DNA of 64,000 nucleotides from an uncultured Collinsella sp. (GCA_902490305.1 CABUDI010000009.1:6289-70288); one strand, 5' to 3'; shown: positions 35,893 to 45,027, numbered from the stretch's first letter. Notes: generated by a model from the sequence alone, not told the origin. Translations and numbers: made by a program.

Positions 35893-35958
35893 ACCAACCC
35901 GGTAGAGAGAGGCGCGGGACAAGTCCCTCCCCTCCCCGCATCGATTAGAAAGAGTCCA

Positions 35959-37215
35959 ATGGCTTCCACCAACTCCAACAAGGGTCGCGCCGTCGTGCTT
36001 TCCGCCGCGTGCGTCACCATGTTCTTCATCAGCTCCATCGCGCTGTATTCCGTCGTGAGCAAGAACCTGCTCGCCGTCTATCCCGAGTGGTCCAGCGCCC
36101 TCACCTGGGCCTTCCCCGTCTTCCAGACCATCATGGCCGTGACGGGCATCTTCGCCGGCCGCATCTCCGATAAGATCGGCCCCCGCAACGTCGTGATCGC
36201 CGCCGCCGTGTGCTACGGCGTGGGCTGGTTCATGTCCGGCACCGTCACCGAGCCGTGGCAGTTCTACCTGTGGTTCTCGCTCGTCGCCGCCGTCGGCAAC
36301 GGCCTGGGCTACAACCCCGCCCTCACCACGGGTCAGAAGTGGTTCATCGACAAGAAGGGTCTCGCCTCCGGCATCACCCTGGCCGCCTCGACCGCCGGCC
36401 CCGCCGTGCTGTCCCCGGTGCTCGCCTCGCTGCTCATCCCGAGCCTTGGCATCTTTGGCGCCCTTAAGGCGCTCGGCGTCATCTTCTTTGTGATGATCGC
36501 CGCCTCCGCCCTGTTCCTGAAGGCCCCCGAGGCCGGTTGGCTGCCCGAGGGCTTCGAGGCCCCCAAGGGCGGCGCCCACGCCGGCACCTTCGGCGACCTC
36601 ACCCCGGGCGAGATGGTCAAGACCCCGCGCTTCTGGGTTCTCATCATCACCTTCGCCTTTGCCGCCACCGCCGGCACGCTGCTCGTCGGCAAGGTTGCCT
36701 CCATCGCCGCCGTCCAGCTCTTCGCCGACCCCACGAGCGCCGCTGCCGTCGCTCTCGGCGGTGTGGTCGTCTCCGTCAACACCTGCGCCAACCTGGTCGG
36801 CCGTCTGTCCTTTGGCCAGATCATCGACAAGCTCGGCGCCTACAAGTCGCTGCTCATCAGCCTTGTCGTCACCATCGTCGCGCTCGTCATCATGTCGATG
36901 AGCTTTACGCAGAGCATGTTCTTTGTGGCGCTCGCCCTGCTCGGCTTTAGCTTTGGCGCCCTGCTCGTCATCTACCCGCCGCTCACCGGTGGCGCCTTCG
37001 GCACCAGCAACATCGGCGTCAACTACGGCATCATGTTCCTAGGCTATGCCGCTTCCACCTGGATCAGCCAGCCCATCACCGCCGTGCTGTATCACGCCGA
37101 GGCCGGCAGCGCCGCCTACCAGCAGTCCTTCTACGGCGCCATCGTGATCGCCGCCATCGCCGTCGTGCTCACCGTCTACATGATGGTCTCCGACAGCAAG
37201 AAGAAGTCCGCTTAG
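35959..37215 (+). CDS. MFS carrier of the oxalate/formate antiporter (OFA) type
   Basis: 418 residues, twelve membrane helices. The helix 2-3 loop is GRISDKIGPRNVV near 68-80, and WFIDKKGLASGITLAASTAGPA near 135-156 is the typical OFA loop. Known members move small organic anions. Between two dehydrogenase genes, it most likely imports their substrate; which one cannot be read. AAAGAG lies upstream of the ATG. Confidence 0.88.
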   Translation: MASTNSNKGRAVVLSAACVTMFFISSIALYSVVSKNLLAVYPEWSSALTWAFPVFQTIMAVTGIFAGRISDKIGPRNVVIAAAVCYGVGWFMSGTVTEPWQFYLWFSLVAAVGNGLGYNPALTTGQKWFIDKKGLASGITLAASTAGPAVLSPVLASLLIPSLGIFGALKALGVIFFVMIAASALFLKAPEAGWLPEGFEAPKGGAHAGTFGDLTPGEMVKTPRFWVLIITFAFAATAGTLLVGKVASIAAVQLFADPTSAAAVALGGVVVSVNTCANLVGRLSFGQIIDKLGAYKSLLISLVVTIVALVIMSMSFTQSMFFVALALLGFSFGALLVIYPPLTGGAFGTSNIGVNYGIMFLGYAASTWISQPITAVLYHAEAGSAAYQQSFYGAIVIAAIAVVLTVYMMVSDSKKKSA

Positions 37216-37224
37216 CAATTGCCG

Positions 37225-37255
37225 ATGTGACAAAGTGACTGTCCCTTTGTCACAT
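37225..37255. repeat. Family-A palindrome within an operon
   Basis: ATGTGACAAAGTGACTGTCC followed by CTTTGTCACAT, 12-bp arms. It lies between the OFA carrier and the Gfo/Idh/MocA gene, so it would be transcribed and form an mRNA hairpin. Confidence 0.75.
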
Positions 37256-37284
37256 TCCATCGCCACCAGTATTAAGGAGTCGAA

Positions 37285-38325
37285 ATGTCTGAGCTCAACC
37301 CCGTCCGCATTGCCGTCATCGGCGCCGGCGCCATGGGCCGCAACCACATCCGCTTTGTCACCGAGGAGCCCGAGGCCGAGCTCGTCGCCATCGCCGACGC
37401 TTTTGAGGGCGCCCGCGCCACGGCCGAGGCCGCCGGCGTGCCGTTCTTTACCGATCCCGCCCAGATGATGGACGAGGTCAAGCCCGAGGCCGTCATCATC
37501 GCCACGCCCAACGACCTGCACCTGGGCGTCGCCCGCGAGGCCGTCAAGCGCAACATCGTGCCGCTGGTCGAAAAGCCGATCTCCAACGACCTCGAGGATG
37601 CCCAGGCCTTCGCCGCCGAGGCCGAAACCGCCGGCGTGCCCGTGCTCGTGGGCCAGCACCGTCGCCACAACCCCTTCGTCAACAAGGCCAAGGAGATCAT
37701 CGAGTCCGGCGAGCTGGGCAAGCTCACCGTGTCGAGCTTCCACTACATGATCTATAAGAACGACGAGTACTTCGACGTCGAGTGGCGCCGCAAGAAGGGC
37801 GCCGGCCCGATCCTGGTCAACCTGGTGCACGACGTCGACCTGCTCCGCTACCTGCTGGGCGAGCCCGTCGCCGTCCAGGGCATGCAGTCCAGCGCCGCCC
37901 GCGGTTTTGAGACCGAGGATTCCGCCGTGGTCAACGTCCGCTTTGCCGATGGCGCGCTTGCGAGCATGACTATCTCCGACGCCACCGCCAGCCCCTGGAA
38001 CTGGGAGGCAACCGCTCGCGAGGATCCGCAGTACCGTCCCTTCGACGCCGACGCTTACTTTATTGGCGGCACCAAGGGTGCCCTGTCGCTGCCCCGCCTG
38101 CACCAGTTCTCCTACGACGGCGCCTCCAACTGGCACAAGCCGCTGCAAATGGAGATTCCGGCCGTGGATCCGGCGCTGCCGCACAAGATGCAGCTCAAGC
38201 ACTTTGTAAAGGTCGTCCGCCGCGAGGTCGAGCCCGTCGTGACCCCCGCCGACAACGTCAAGACGCTCACGCTTCTCAACGCCATCAAGGAGGCCGCCGA
38301 GACCGGCCAGCTCGTCGAGCTGTAA
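37285..38325 (+). CDS. Gfo/Idh/MocA-family oxidoreductase
   Basis: NAD(P)-dependent sugar or cyclitol dehydrogenase, 346 residues. Rossmann fold IAVIGAGAMGRNHIRF near 9-24; EKPISNDLEDA near 97-107 with the catalytic Lys of EKP; then the GGAGPILVNLVHDVDLLRYLLG-like segment near 175-195, with the His/Asp of the active site. AAGGAG lies upstream of the ATG. Third gene of the LysR-linked catabolic set, followed by a terminator. Confidence 0.9.
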   Translation: MSELNPVRIAVIGAGAMGRNHIRFVTEEPEAELVAIADAFEGARATAEAAGVPFFTDPAQMMDEVKPEAVIIATPNDLHLGVAREAVKRNIVPLVEKPISNDLEDAQAFAAEAETAGVPVLVGQHRRHNPFVNKAKEIIESGELGKLTVSSFHYMIYKNDEYFDVEWRRKKGAGPILVNLVHDVDLLRYLLGEPVAVQGMQSSAARGFETEDSAVVNVRFADGALASMTISDATASPWNWEATAREDPQYRPFDADAYFIGGTKGALSLPRLHQFSYDGASNWHKPLQMEIPAVDPALPHKMQLKHFVKVVRREVEPVVTPADNVKTLTLLNAIKEAAETGQLVEL

Positions 38326-38397
38326 CGCCCCAGGGTGGGCCGCGGCAGAAACCCTGCGCCGAGCCCCTCGGCCCGCTATCGACAAGCCCCTCTTCTC

Positions 38398-38433
38398 TGC
38401 CCCGCGAGCAGCCTCCTGCCCGCGGGGCATTTT
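38398..38433 (+). terminator. Terminator after the Gfo/Idh/MocA gene
   Basis: Nine-base-pair stem TGCCCCGCG/CGCGGGGCA (38398-38406/38421-38429) followed by TTTT. Confidence 0.8.
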
Positions 38434-38485
38434 GGTATCCTTGGTAGCCCTGTGCTGCAAACGCACCTTAAACGCAAGGAGTCCC

Positions 38486-40633
38486 ATGGATCTTATCGCC
38501 CAGCTCGCCCGCGAGCTCAACCTTAAGACCGCCAACGTCGAGGCGGCCGTCAAGCTCATCGACGAGGGCAACACCATCCCCTTTATCTCGCGCTACCGCA
38601 AGGAAGCCACGGGCGGCATGGACGACGTCGCCCTGCGTGCACTCGACGAGCGCCTGTCCTACCTGCGCAATCTTGAGCAGCGTAAAGACGACGTCATCCT
38701 GCTCATCGATGCCCAGGGCAAGCTCACGCCCGAGCTCGAGCAGCAGATTCGCGAGGCCACGCAGCTCCAGCGCGTCGAGGACCTCTATAAGCCCTACCGC
38801 AAAAAGCGCATGACCCGCGCGCAGAAGGCCCGCGAGGCAGGCCTGGAGCCGCTCGCCAACATGATCATCATGCAGGCCTCGGCCAAGGGCAGCGCGCTCG
38901 ACGCCGCCGCGGCCTACGTCAACGAGGACGCCGGCTTCGACACGCCCGAAAAAGCGCTCGCCGGCGCGGCCGACATCGTGGCCGAGACGGTAGCCGAGGA
39001 CCCGGAGAACGTCGCCGACCTGCGCGCCTTTACACAAAACACCGCCGACATCGTCGTCGAGGCCACCGACCCCGCCGAGAAGACCCCCTACGAGCCGTAC
39101 TACAACTTTGACGAGCCGCTGCGCCGTATTCCCAACCACCGCGTGCTGGCTATCGACCGCGGCGAGCGCGAGGGCAAGCTCCGCGTGCGCGTGAACGTCG
39201 ACGGCGCTGCCGCCACGGCACGCCTCGGCAGCCGTTGGCCCCGACGTCAGGGCGTCTTCGCGCCCGTCTTCGATGCCGCCATCGCCGACGGTTACAAGCG
39301 CCTCATGGCCCCCTCGCTGGAGCGCGAGGCCCGCGCCAAGCTCACCGTTCGCGCCCAGACCGAGGCCATCAACGTCTTTGCCAAGAATCTCGAGGGCCTG
39401 CTCTCGGCACGCCCCGTGCGCGGCGCCCGCGTGCTCGCGCTCGATCCGGGCTACCGCACCGGCTGCAAGGTCGCCGTCATGGACGAGACCGGCAAGCTAC
39501 TCGACCACGGCGTGGTCTACCCCACCAAGCCGCGCCACGACGTCGCCGGCACCAAGCGCGAGCTCGCTCGCCTCGTCAAGAAAGACGGCGTCAACACCAT
39601 CGTCATCGGCAACGGCACCGCCAGCCGCGAGACCGAGGAAGTCGTCTCGGAGTTCATTGCCGAGCAGGCGCCCAGCCTTCGCTACACCATCGTTAACGAA
39701 GCCGGCGCGTCGGTGTACTCCGCCTCCGAGCTCGCCAGCCAGGAATATCCCGACCTGGACGTCACCGTGCGTGGCGCCATGAGCCTGGGCCGTCGCCTGC
39801 AAGACCCGCTGGCAGAGCTCGTCAAGATTCCGCCCCAGTCTATCGGCGTGGGCCAGTACCAGCACGACCTTGACCAGGCCGAGCTCTCACGCACCCTGGG
39901 CCACGTGGTGGAGGACGTCGTTAACCGCGTGGGCGTCGACGTCAACACCGCAAGCGCGAGCCTGCTGGGATACGTATCGGGCATTACGCCGAGCGTGGCC
40001 AAGAACATCGTGGCATACCGCGAGGAAAACGGCGCCTTTACCGATCGCCGCCAGCTTAAGAAGGTCCCCAAGCTGGGACCCAAGGCATACCTCAACGCCG
40101 CGGGCTTCCTGCGCATCAGCGGTGGCAAGAACCCGCTCGATGCGACGAGCGTCCACCCCGAGAGCTACGAGGTGGCCACGTCCGTCCTGGAGCGCGCCGG
40201 CGTTGCGGCAAGCGAGCTCAGCCGCGGCGGCGTGCCCGATATCGAGCGTCGCCTGGGCAGCATTTCGGCACTGGCAAGCGACCTGGACTGCGGCACCCTG
40301 ACGCTCATCGACATCGTCAACGAGCTCAAGAAGCCCGGTCGCGACCCGCGCGACGACGCGCCCGAGGTGGTCTTTAGCCGCTCGGCGCTTTCCATCGACG
40401 ACCTGGAGCCCGGCATGGAACTCAAGGGCACGGTGCGCAACGTTGTGGACTTTGGCGCCTTCGTCGACGTGGGCGTGCACCAGGACGGCCTCGTACACAT
40501 CTCCAAGCTGGCCAACCGCTTCGTCAAGCACCCCAGCGACGTGGTGCGCGTCGGTGACACGGTCAAGGTGTGGGTCGAAAAGGTCGACCGCGACCGCAAG
40601 AAGATCTCCCTCACCATGGTGCAGGGGAAGTAA
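38486..40633 (+). CDS. tex: Tex-type RNA-binding transcription accessory protein
   Basis: Conserved nucleic-acid-binding protein related to Spt6. From the ATG at 38486 (AAGGAG 4 nt upstream) it is 715 residues: Tex N domain (IPFISRYRKEATGGMD near 26-41), a YqgF-like fold (LALDPGYRTGCKVAVMD near 318-334), helix-hairpin-helix domains (about 490-560) and a C-terminal S1 domain (GTVRNVVDFGAFVDVGVHQDG near 645-665). Length is near the family's 710-780. It follows a terminator, so it has its own transcript. Confidence 0.96.
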   Translation: MDLIAQLARELNLKTANVEAAVKLIDEGNTIPFISRYRKEATGGMDDVALRALDERLSYLRNLEQRKDDVILLIDAQGKLTPELEQQIREATQLQRVEDLYKPYRKKRMTRAQKAREAGLEPLANMIIMQASAKGSALDAAAAYVNEDAGFDTPEKALAGAADIVAETVAEDPENVADLRAFTQNTADIVVEATDPAEKTPYEPYYNFDEPLRRIPNHRVLAIDRGEREGKLRVRVNVDGAAATARLGSRWPRRQGVFAPVFDAAIADGYKRLMAPSLEREARAKLTVRAQTEAINVFAKNLEGLLSARPVRGARVLALDPGYRTGCKVAVMDETGKLLDHGVVYPTKPRHDVAGTKRELARLVKKDGVNTIVIGNGTASRETEEVVSEFIAEQAPSLRYTIVNEAGASVYSASELASQEYPDLDVTVRGAMSLGRRLQDPLAELVKIPPQSIGVGQYQHDLDQAELSRTLGHVVEDVVNRVGVDVNTASASLLGYVSGITPSVAKNIVAYREENGAFTDRRQLKKVPKLGPKAYLNAAGFLRISGGKNPLDATSVHPESYEVATSVLERAGVAASELSRGGVPDIERRLGSISALASDLDCGTLTLIDIVNELKKPGRDPRDDAPEVVFSRSALSIDDLEPGMELKGTVRNVVDFGAFVDVGVHQDGLVHISKLANRFVKHPSDVVRVGDTVKVWVEKVDRDRKKISLTMVQGK

Positions 40634-40644
40634 ACCGCCAAAGC

Positions 40645-40857
40645 AAGGGTACCCCCTCTCGCGACGTGCAAAATGGCGAATATTCAGCATTTCCCGGTAG
40701 CTCCGCGACGCCTCGGAGAGTCATAAAAGCAAAAACGGCCCCCGTTTTGGCGTTTTAGAGCCAAAACGGGGGCCGTTCCGTGCTTCGACCAACTGGTAAA
40801 AGTCTTTACCATGCTGAATATTCGCGATTTTGCACGTCGCTGCAGGGGGGGGTACCT
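40645..40857. repeat. 213-bp compound palindrome enclosing a terminator
   Basis: Outer arms 40645-40690 and 40811-40857 are complementary over about 45 bp with few mismatches (shared GCGACGTGCAAAAT and GCGAATATTCAGCAT). The interior holds the terminator hairpin at 40734-40777 and a small CTCCGCGA...CTCGGAG stem. It lies between convergent tex and the first transaldolase gene. Confidence 0.75.
40731..40777 (-). terminator. Terminator of the first transaldolase-family gene
   Basis: Seventeen-base-pair stem (40734-40750/40761-40777, AACGGCCCCCGTTTTGG and complement). On the minus strand it is followed by TTTTTGCTTTT; on the plus strand no U run follows. So it mainly stops leftward transcription. 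Confidence 0.75.
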
Positions 40858-40915
40858 TTGTCAACGGCAGGATATGGAAGCCAATCACCAACCTACCGGA
40901 AGTTCGTGTCGGCAG

Positions 40916-40985
40916 CCCCGGCCTTTCCTTTGCCTAGCGCGACCCTCGCGAAGCGCGTGAGCGATAGGGAAAGGAAAGGCCGGGG
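40916..40985. repeat. Hairpin with perfect 16-bp arms
   Basis: CCCCGGCCTTTCCTTT (40916-40931) pairs with 40970-40985; the interior holds a second stem (GCGCGACC.../...GCGCGTGAG). Between the compound palindrome and the transaldolase stop codon. Confidence 0.7.
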
Positions 40986-41016
40986 CGAACAACCCGCGAT
41001 GTAGCCAGCGTTCGCG

Positions 41017-41721
41017 TTACGGCAGGATGTGGAATCCGAGCGAGGCGATATCCTTGGCAAAGCCGCGGACAGTATCGAGCGAAACCTCGTACGAATCACG
41101 GCCGATGTTCTTGCGCTTGGCCAGGATGCTATTGGGCACCGTGATGATCTGGCAACCGCATCCTTCCGCCTGGTAAATATTGATAAGCTCGCGTGTGGAT
41201 GCCCACAGGACCTCGCAGTTGGGCTTGGCGGCGGCCTTCTTGACCGACTCCGTCATAAACGGAATGGGGTCGACGCCGGTGTCGGCGATGCGGCCGGCAA
41301 AGAGCGAGATGATAGACGGCGTCTCGGCGTCAACGGCCTCGACCATCTCATCGACCTGCTCGGGCGTAAAGATGGTGGTGACGTTGACCTTGATGCCGTC
41401 GGCAGAAAGCTTGCACACCAGCTCGGCGGTGGACTCACCCTTGGTGGTCACGCACGGAATCTTGACGTAGACGTTATCTGCCCAGGTAGCGATCTCGCGG
41501 GCCTCGACCTCCATGGTCTTGACGTCGTCGGCAAAGACCTCAAACGAGACGGACACATCGGTGATGTGGGCCAGGACCTCCTTGGCAAACGCGCGGCAAT
41601 CCGTCACGCCGCCCTTCTTCATAAGGGACGGGTTAGTCGTGAAACCCTGAACGTTGCCGTTCTCGTACATGTCGAGCATGCCCTCGAGGTTTGCACCGTC
41701 AGCGAACACCTTGATTGCCAT
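41017..41721 (-). CDS. Transaldolase / fructose-6-phosphate aldolase family protein, paralogue 1
   Basis: Class I aldolase fold, 234 residues from the ATG at 41721. GFTTNPSLMKKGG near 25-37 and VYVKIPCVTTKGE near 78-90 (Schiff-base Lys in KIP) are the family signatures. It shares most of its sequence with the second copy at 44317-45027. It probably cleaves or transfers a dihydroxyacetone unit of a ketose phosphate made after PTS uptake. It is separated from the PTS genes by a terminator, so it has its own promoter. It ends GFHILP. Confidence 0.9.
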   Translation of the reverse strand: MAIKVFADGANLEGMLDMYENGNVQGFTTNPSLMKKGGVTDCRAFAKEVLAHITDVSVSFEVFADDVKTMEVEAREIATWADNVYVKIPCVTTKGESTAELVCKLSADGIKVNVTTIFTPEQVDEMVEAVDAETPSIISLFAGRIADTGVDPIPFMTESVKKAAAKPNCEVLWASTRELINIYQAEGCGCQIITVPNSILAKRKNIGRDSYEVSLDTVRGFAKDIASLGFHILP

Positions 41722-41947
41722 CTGCCTGATTCCTTTCGTTTGCATAAGGCCGGTAAACTGCTAAACACTTTACCTATGTTTATCAAGGCGTGAACTGCGG
41801 GTTTTTATCTTCTCGGCGAACGGTTTTACGGTTTTACCATTTTTATATCGACACCCCAGCAGCAAAACGTTTTTGCCATTCATTGCGTTTGATTCCGCTC
41901 ACGGCGCAGAGACGATGCTTCGTCAATACGTTTTCACAACCACTTCA
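41722..41947. other. Intergenic region upstream of transaldolase paralogue 1
   Basis: AT-rich leader with repeated ACGGTTTTACGGTTTTACC-like stretches (41819-41839) and several short A/T runs. A weak promoter candidate on the minus strand is TTGATA-N17-TAGCAG about 30-60 nt before the gene. No gene is seen. Confidence 0.35.
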
Positions 41948-41988
41948 AAACAAAAAGCGGTGACGCCTCATTTGAGACGTCACCGCTT
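41948..41988 (-). terminator. Terminator of the PTS operon
   Basis: Eleven-base-pair outer stem AAGCGGTGACG/CGTCACCGCTT (41955-41965/41978-41988), with an inner CTC/GAG. On the minus strand it is followed by TTTTTGTTTTG. Confidence 0.9.
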
Positions 41989-42045
41989 CCGTGTAGGAGC
42001 CGGTTATCGGAGCTCCGCCCGATTAGGGCTTAAAGTGTGCCTGGA

Positions 42046-43437
42046 TTACTCTTCCTCAACGTGGTTGATCACAGCGCCTTTGGTGTGGATGAAGTTGGGG
42101 ACAAAGGCGACGATCAGAAGGACAGCGAGAATCGCGTAGACACCGGTGGTACCGAAGGCCTCGGCAGCGCGGCCGAGCGTAATACCAATAACGGAGAAGT
42201 CGAAGTCGCCGAACGTAGTGTTCTTGAAGCCGAAGACGTCAAGAACAGGCAGGAGCAGAGCAGGGGCAAAGGTGATGAGCAGGCCGTTGACGAAAGCGCC
42301 AAGAGCTGCACCCTTGCGGCCACCGGTAGCATTGCCGTAGATGCCGGCGGTAGCACCGCAGAAGAAGTGAGGAACCATGCCCGGGATGATGAAGATACCG
42401 AGGGTAGCGCCCACGATGAACATACCGACCACGCCACCGATAAAGGAAGCGACAAAGCCGAGAATGACGGCGGTGGGAGCGTAGGGGAAGAAGACGGCGC
42501 AGTCGACGGCGGGGATGGCACCGGGGATCAGCTTGTTGGAGATGCCCTGGAAGGCCGGGACCAGGTCGGCGAGAATCATGCGGACGCCGTTGTAGACGAT
42601 GGTGACGCCGACGGCGAAGGACAGAGCACAGGTCAGGGCGTAAACAATCACGTTGTCGCCGCCAGCAGTCTCAGTAACAACCGCAGGATCTGCGATGTAA
42701 GCGGCAAAAGCAGTCACCAGGTAGAAGAAGGCCATGGTAAGAGCCGTGGAGATGGTGGTGTCGCGCAGGAAGGCATACTTCTCGGGAACCTCGATCTTCT
42801 CTGTGCTGTTCTCCTCGGCGTCCTTAGCAAACAGCGTACCGACTGCAGCGGAGATATAGTAGGCAAGCGAGCCGAAGTGACCCATGGCGATCTCGTCGCC
42901 ATCGGTAACCTTCTCGGTGAAACGCTGGCCGACGGCGGGAAGCATGGCGCTCACGAGGCCCAGGAACATACCGCCCACAATGATAAGCTGGACATCCTCG
43001 AAGCCAGATGCCTGCAGAACAGCAGACAGCAGGCAAGCCATGAACATGCTGTGATGGCCCGTCAGGAAGATGTACTTAAACTTGGTAAAGCGAGCAATGA
43101 TAATGTTCACGACGTAGCCGAGAATCAGGATCATCATGGTCTGAACGCCGAGGACGCTCTGGGCCATCGAAACGACGACCTCGTTGTTGGGCACGACGCC
43201 GGTGATGTGGAAACCGGTCTCGATGAAGGTACCCAGCGGAGCAAGGTTCTCCTGAACAACAGCGGCGCCGGCAGACAGCATGATGTAGCCAAGGATCGGC
43301 TTCAGGGTGCCCGTCATCACCTTGTGGGCGGGACGCTTAAGCGCGACAAGGCCGACAAAAGCGAACAGGCCCATAATCCATGCTGGCTTGGTCAGAATCG
43401 ATTGGATAAACTCAAGTATGGGAAGGATGACTTGCAT
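42046..43437 (-). CDS. PTS EIIC component of the ascorbate (UlaA/SgaT) family
   Basis: Membrane channel of a phosphotransferase system. From the ATG at 43437 (AAAGGAAG upstream) it is 463 residues with about ten membrane segments. GYIMLSAGAAVVQENL near 50-65, GVVPNNEVVVSMAQSVLG near 80-97 and YIFLTGHHSMFMACL near 122-136 are UlaA hallmarks. The cognate EIIB and EIIA lie just upstream. No ascorbate catabolic genes (lactonase, UlaD/E/F) are present; two transaldolase-family genes are instead, so the sugar is probably not ascorbate itself. Confidence 0.92.
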   Translation of the reverse strand: MQVILPILEFIQSILTKPAWIMGLFAFVGLVALKRPAHKVMTGTLKPILGYIMLSAGAAVVQENLAPLGTFIETGFHITGVVPNNEVVVSMAQSVLGVQTMMILILGYVVNIIIARFTKFKYIFLTGHHSMFMACLLSAVLQASGFEDVQLIIVGGMFLGLVSAMLPAVGQRFTEKVTDGDEIAMGHFGSLAYYISAAVGTLFAKDAEENSTEKIEVPEKYAFLRDTTISTALTMAFFYLVTAFAAYIADPAVVTETAGGDNVIVYALTCALSFAVGVTIVYNGVRMILADLVPAFQGISNKLIPGAIPAVDCAVFFPYAPTAVILGFVASFIGGVVGMFIVGATLGIFIIPGMVPHFFCGATAGIYGNATGGRKGAALGAFVNGLLITFAPALLLPVLDVFGFKNTTFGDFDFSVIGITLGRAAEAFGTTGVYAILAVLLIVAFVPNFIHTKGAVINHVEEE

Positions 43438-43508
43438 CTGGGCTTCCTTTCTTTTTAACGTGGGCGCGTTTCCCTCTTCCACAGGGAACCGCCCTTTTTT
43501 GTGCCGCT

Positions 43509-43784
43509 TTAGGCGTTAGCGGCGGCCGCCTTGATTGCCTCGAGGGCGTCTTCGCGGATCTTCTTCTTGTTCACATAGCTGCGAACGATCACGACGTTAC
43601 CGTGAAGCTCGGGAGCGAGCTCCTTAACGGTGATGAACAGATCCGGATTTGCGGAAGAAGCACCGTTCAGGTCCATAGACTCAACGTCGGCCTTGATGCC
43701 CTCCTCCTCGCAAAGCTCCTCGACTTTGCCAGCGAGCATCAGGCTGGACCCGATGCCGTTTCCGCATACGGTGATGATATGCAT
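43509..43784 (-). CDS. PTS EIIB component (UlaB/SgaB type)
   Basis: Soluble phosphocarrier, 91 residues. The phosphorylated Cys is in VCGNGIGSSLM near 6-16, the lactose/ascorbate-type P-loop. It takes phosphate from the EIIA and passes it to the sugar crossing EIIC. Between EIIA and EIIC in one operon. Confidence 0.92.
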   Translation of the reverse strand: MHIITVCGNGIGSSLMLAGKVEELCEEEGIKADVESMDLNGASSANPDLFITVKELAPELHGNVVIVRSYVNKKKIREDALEAIKAAAANA

Positions 43785-43860
43785 GGCAACCTTCCTCTCC
43801 TACACGTGACGGTTTTCCCGTCTATCCAAAAGCGGCGACGCATCGCCGTGCCATTAAGGC

Positions 43861-44307
43861 CTAAAAGAATGAACGCATGGTCTCCAGAACTTGCTCGGGC
43901 GTATCGCACGCGCTGAGCTTGGCAACGCAGTCCTCATCCTCGAACATCTGCGAAAGCTCCGCCAAGCAGCCAAGATGGGCCTTGGGGTCGGGCGCGCAGA
44001 TGCCCACGAGCACGTGAACCGGATCGAAATCCTCATGTCCAAACGCAACCGCAGGATCAAGCGTGACGATGCAGATTCCCGCTTCGCTCACGTTGCCATC
44101 GGCCTGGGCATGGGGCATGGCGATGCCCTCTTCAAGAACCATATAGGGACCGAATTTGTGAACCGATGAAATCATGGCGTCGACATAGCTCTGGTCGCAT
44201 TTGCCGGCGTCTACGAGCAATTTGCCGCACGCCTTGATCGCTTCCTCCCAATCGGAGGCCTCGACATGGCAGGCAACAAGCTCGGGCTTAAGAAGATCGG
44301 TCAGCAT
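43861..44307 (-). CDS. PTS EIIA component (UlaC, mannitol/fructose type)
   Basis: Cytoplasmic phosphocarrier, 148 residues of the PTS_EIIA_2 fold. The phosphorylated His is in GIAMPHAQADG near 61-71. GAGGAG and GGGGG lie upstream of the ATG. It begins 9 nt after the second transaldolase gene's stop, in one operon. Confidence 0.92.
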   Translation of the reverse strand: MLTDLLKPELVACHVEASDWEEAIKACGKLLVDAGKCDQSYVDAMISSVHKFGPYMVLEEGIAMPHAQADGNVSEAGICIVTLDPAVAFGHEDFDPVHVLVGICAPDPKAHLGCLAELSQMFEDEDCVAKLSACDTPEQVLETMRSFF

Positions 44308-44316
44308 GCTCGCCCC

Positions 44317-45027
44317 CTACTCCTCGGGCAGGATATGAAAACCAAGCGCCTGAATGTCGCAGGCAAAGCCCTTGACCGTATCAAGCGAGTACTCAAGCAA
44401 ATCTTTCCCGAAATTCTTGCGCTTGGCAAGAAGGGCATTGGGGACCGTAATGATCTGGCAGCCAACAGACTCTGCCTGGAAGATGTTGAGCACCTCACGC
44501 GTGGATGCCCAGAGAACCTCGGCGGCGGGCTTGACGGCAGCCTTCTTTACGGACTCCGCCATGAGGGGCAGCGGATCGACACCGGTATCGGCGATTCGGC
44601 CGGCAAAGATAGACAGAATAGAGGGGGTCTCGGCAGAGACGGCATCGACGAACTCGTCGACCTGCTCGGGCGTGAAGATGGTGGTGACATTCACCTTGAT
44701 GCCATCGGCGGAAAGGCGCTTGACCAGCGCGGCGGTGGACTCGCCCTTGGTGTTGAGCGCCGGAATCTTAACGTAGACGTTGTCCGCCCAGGTTGCGATC
44801 TCGCGAGCCTCGGCCTCCATACCAGCCTCGTCGTCGGCGAACACCTCAAAAGAGACCGACACATCGGTGATGTGCTCAAGAACCGTCTTGGCAAAAGCAC
44901 GGTAGTCAGTCACGCCACCGGCCTTCATAAGGGAAGGATTGGTCGTGAAGCCCTGAACGTTGCCATTGTCGTGCATGTCAAGCATGCCCTCGAGGTTAGC
45001 GCCGTCGGCAAACACCTTGATCGCCAT
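44317..45027 (-). CDS. Transaldolase / fructose-6-phosphate aldolase family protein, paralogue 2
   Basis: 236 residues, first gene of the PTS operon. Same signatures as paralogue 1 (GFTTNPSLMKAGG, VYVKIPALNTKGE with the Schiff-base Lys). The two proteins differ mainly in surface positions and the C terminus (LGFHILPEE here). Location with the PTS suggests it acts on the imported phosphorylated sugar. GAAAGGACC lies upstream of the ATG. Which paralogue serves central metabolism cannot be read. Confidence 0.9.
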   Translation of the reverse strand: MAIKVFADGANLEGMLDMHDNGNVQGFTTNPSLMKAGGVTDYRAFAKTVLEHITDVSVSFEVFADDEAGMEAEAREIATWADNVYVKIPALNTKGESTAALVKRLSADGIKVNVTTIFTPEQVDEFVDAVSAETPSILSIFAGRIADTGVDPLPLMAESVKKAAVKPAAEVLWASTREVLNIFQAESVGCQIITVPNALLAKRKNFGKDLLEYSLDTVKGFACDIQALGFHILPEE

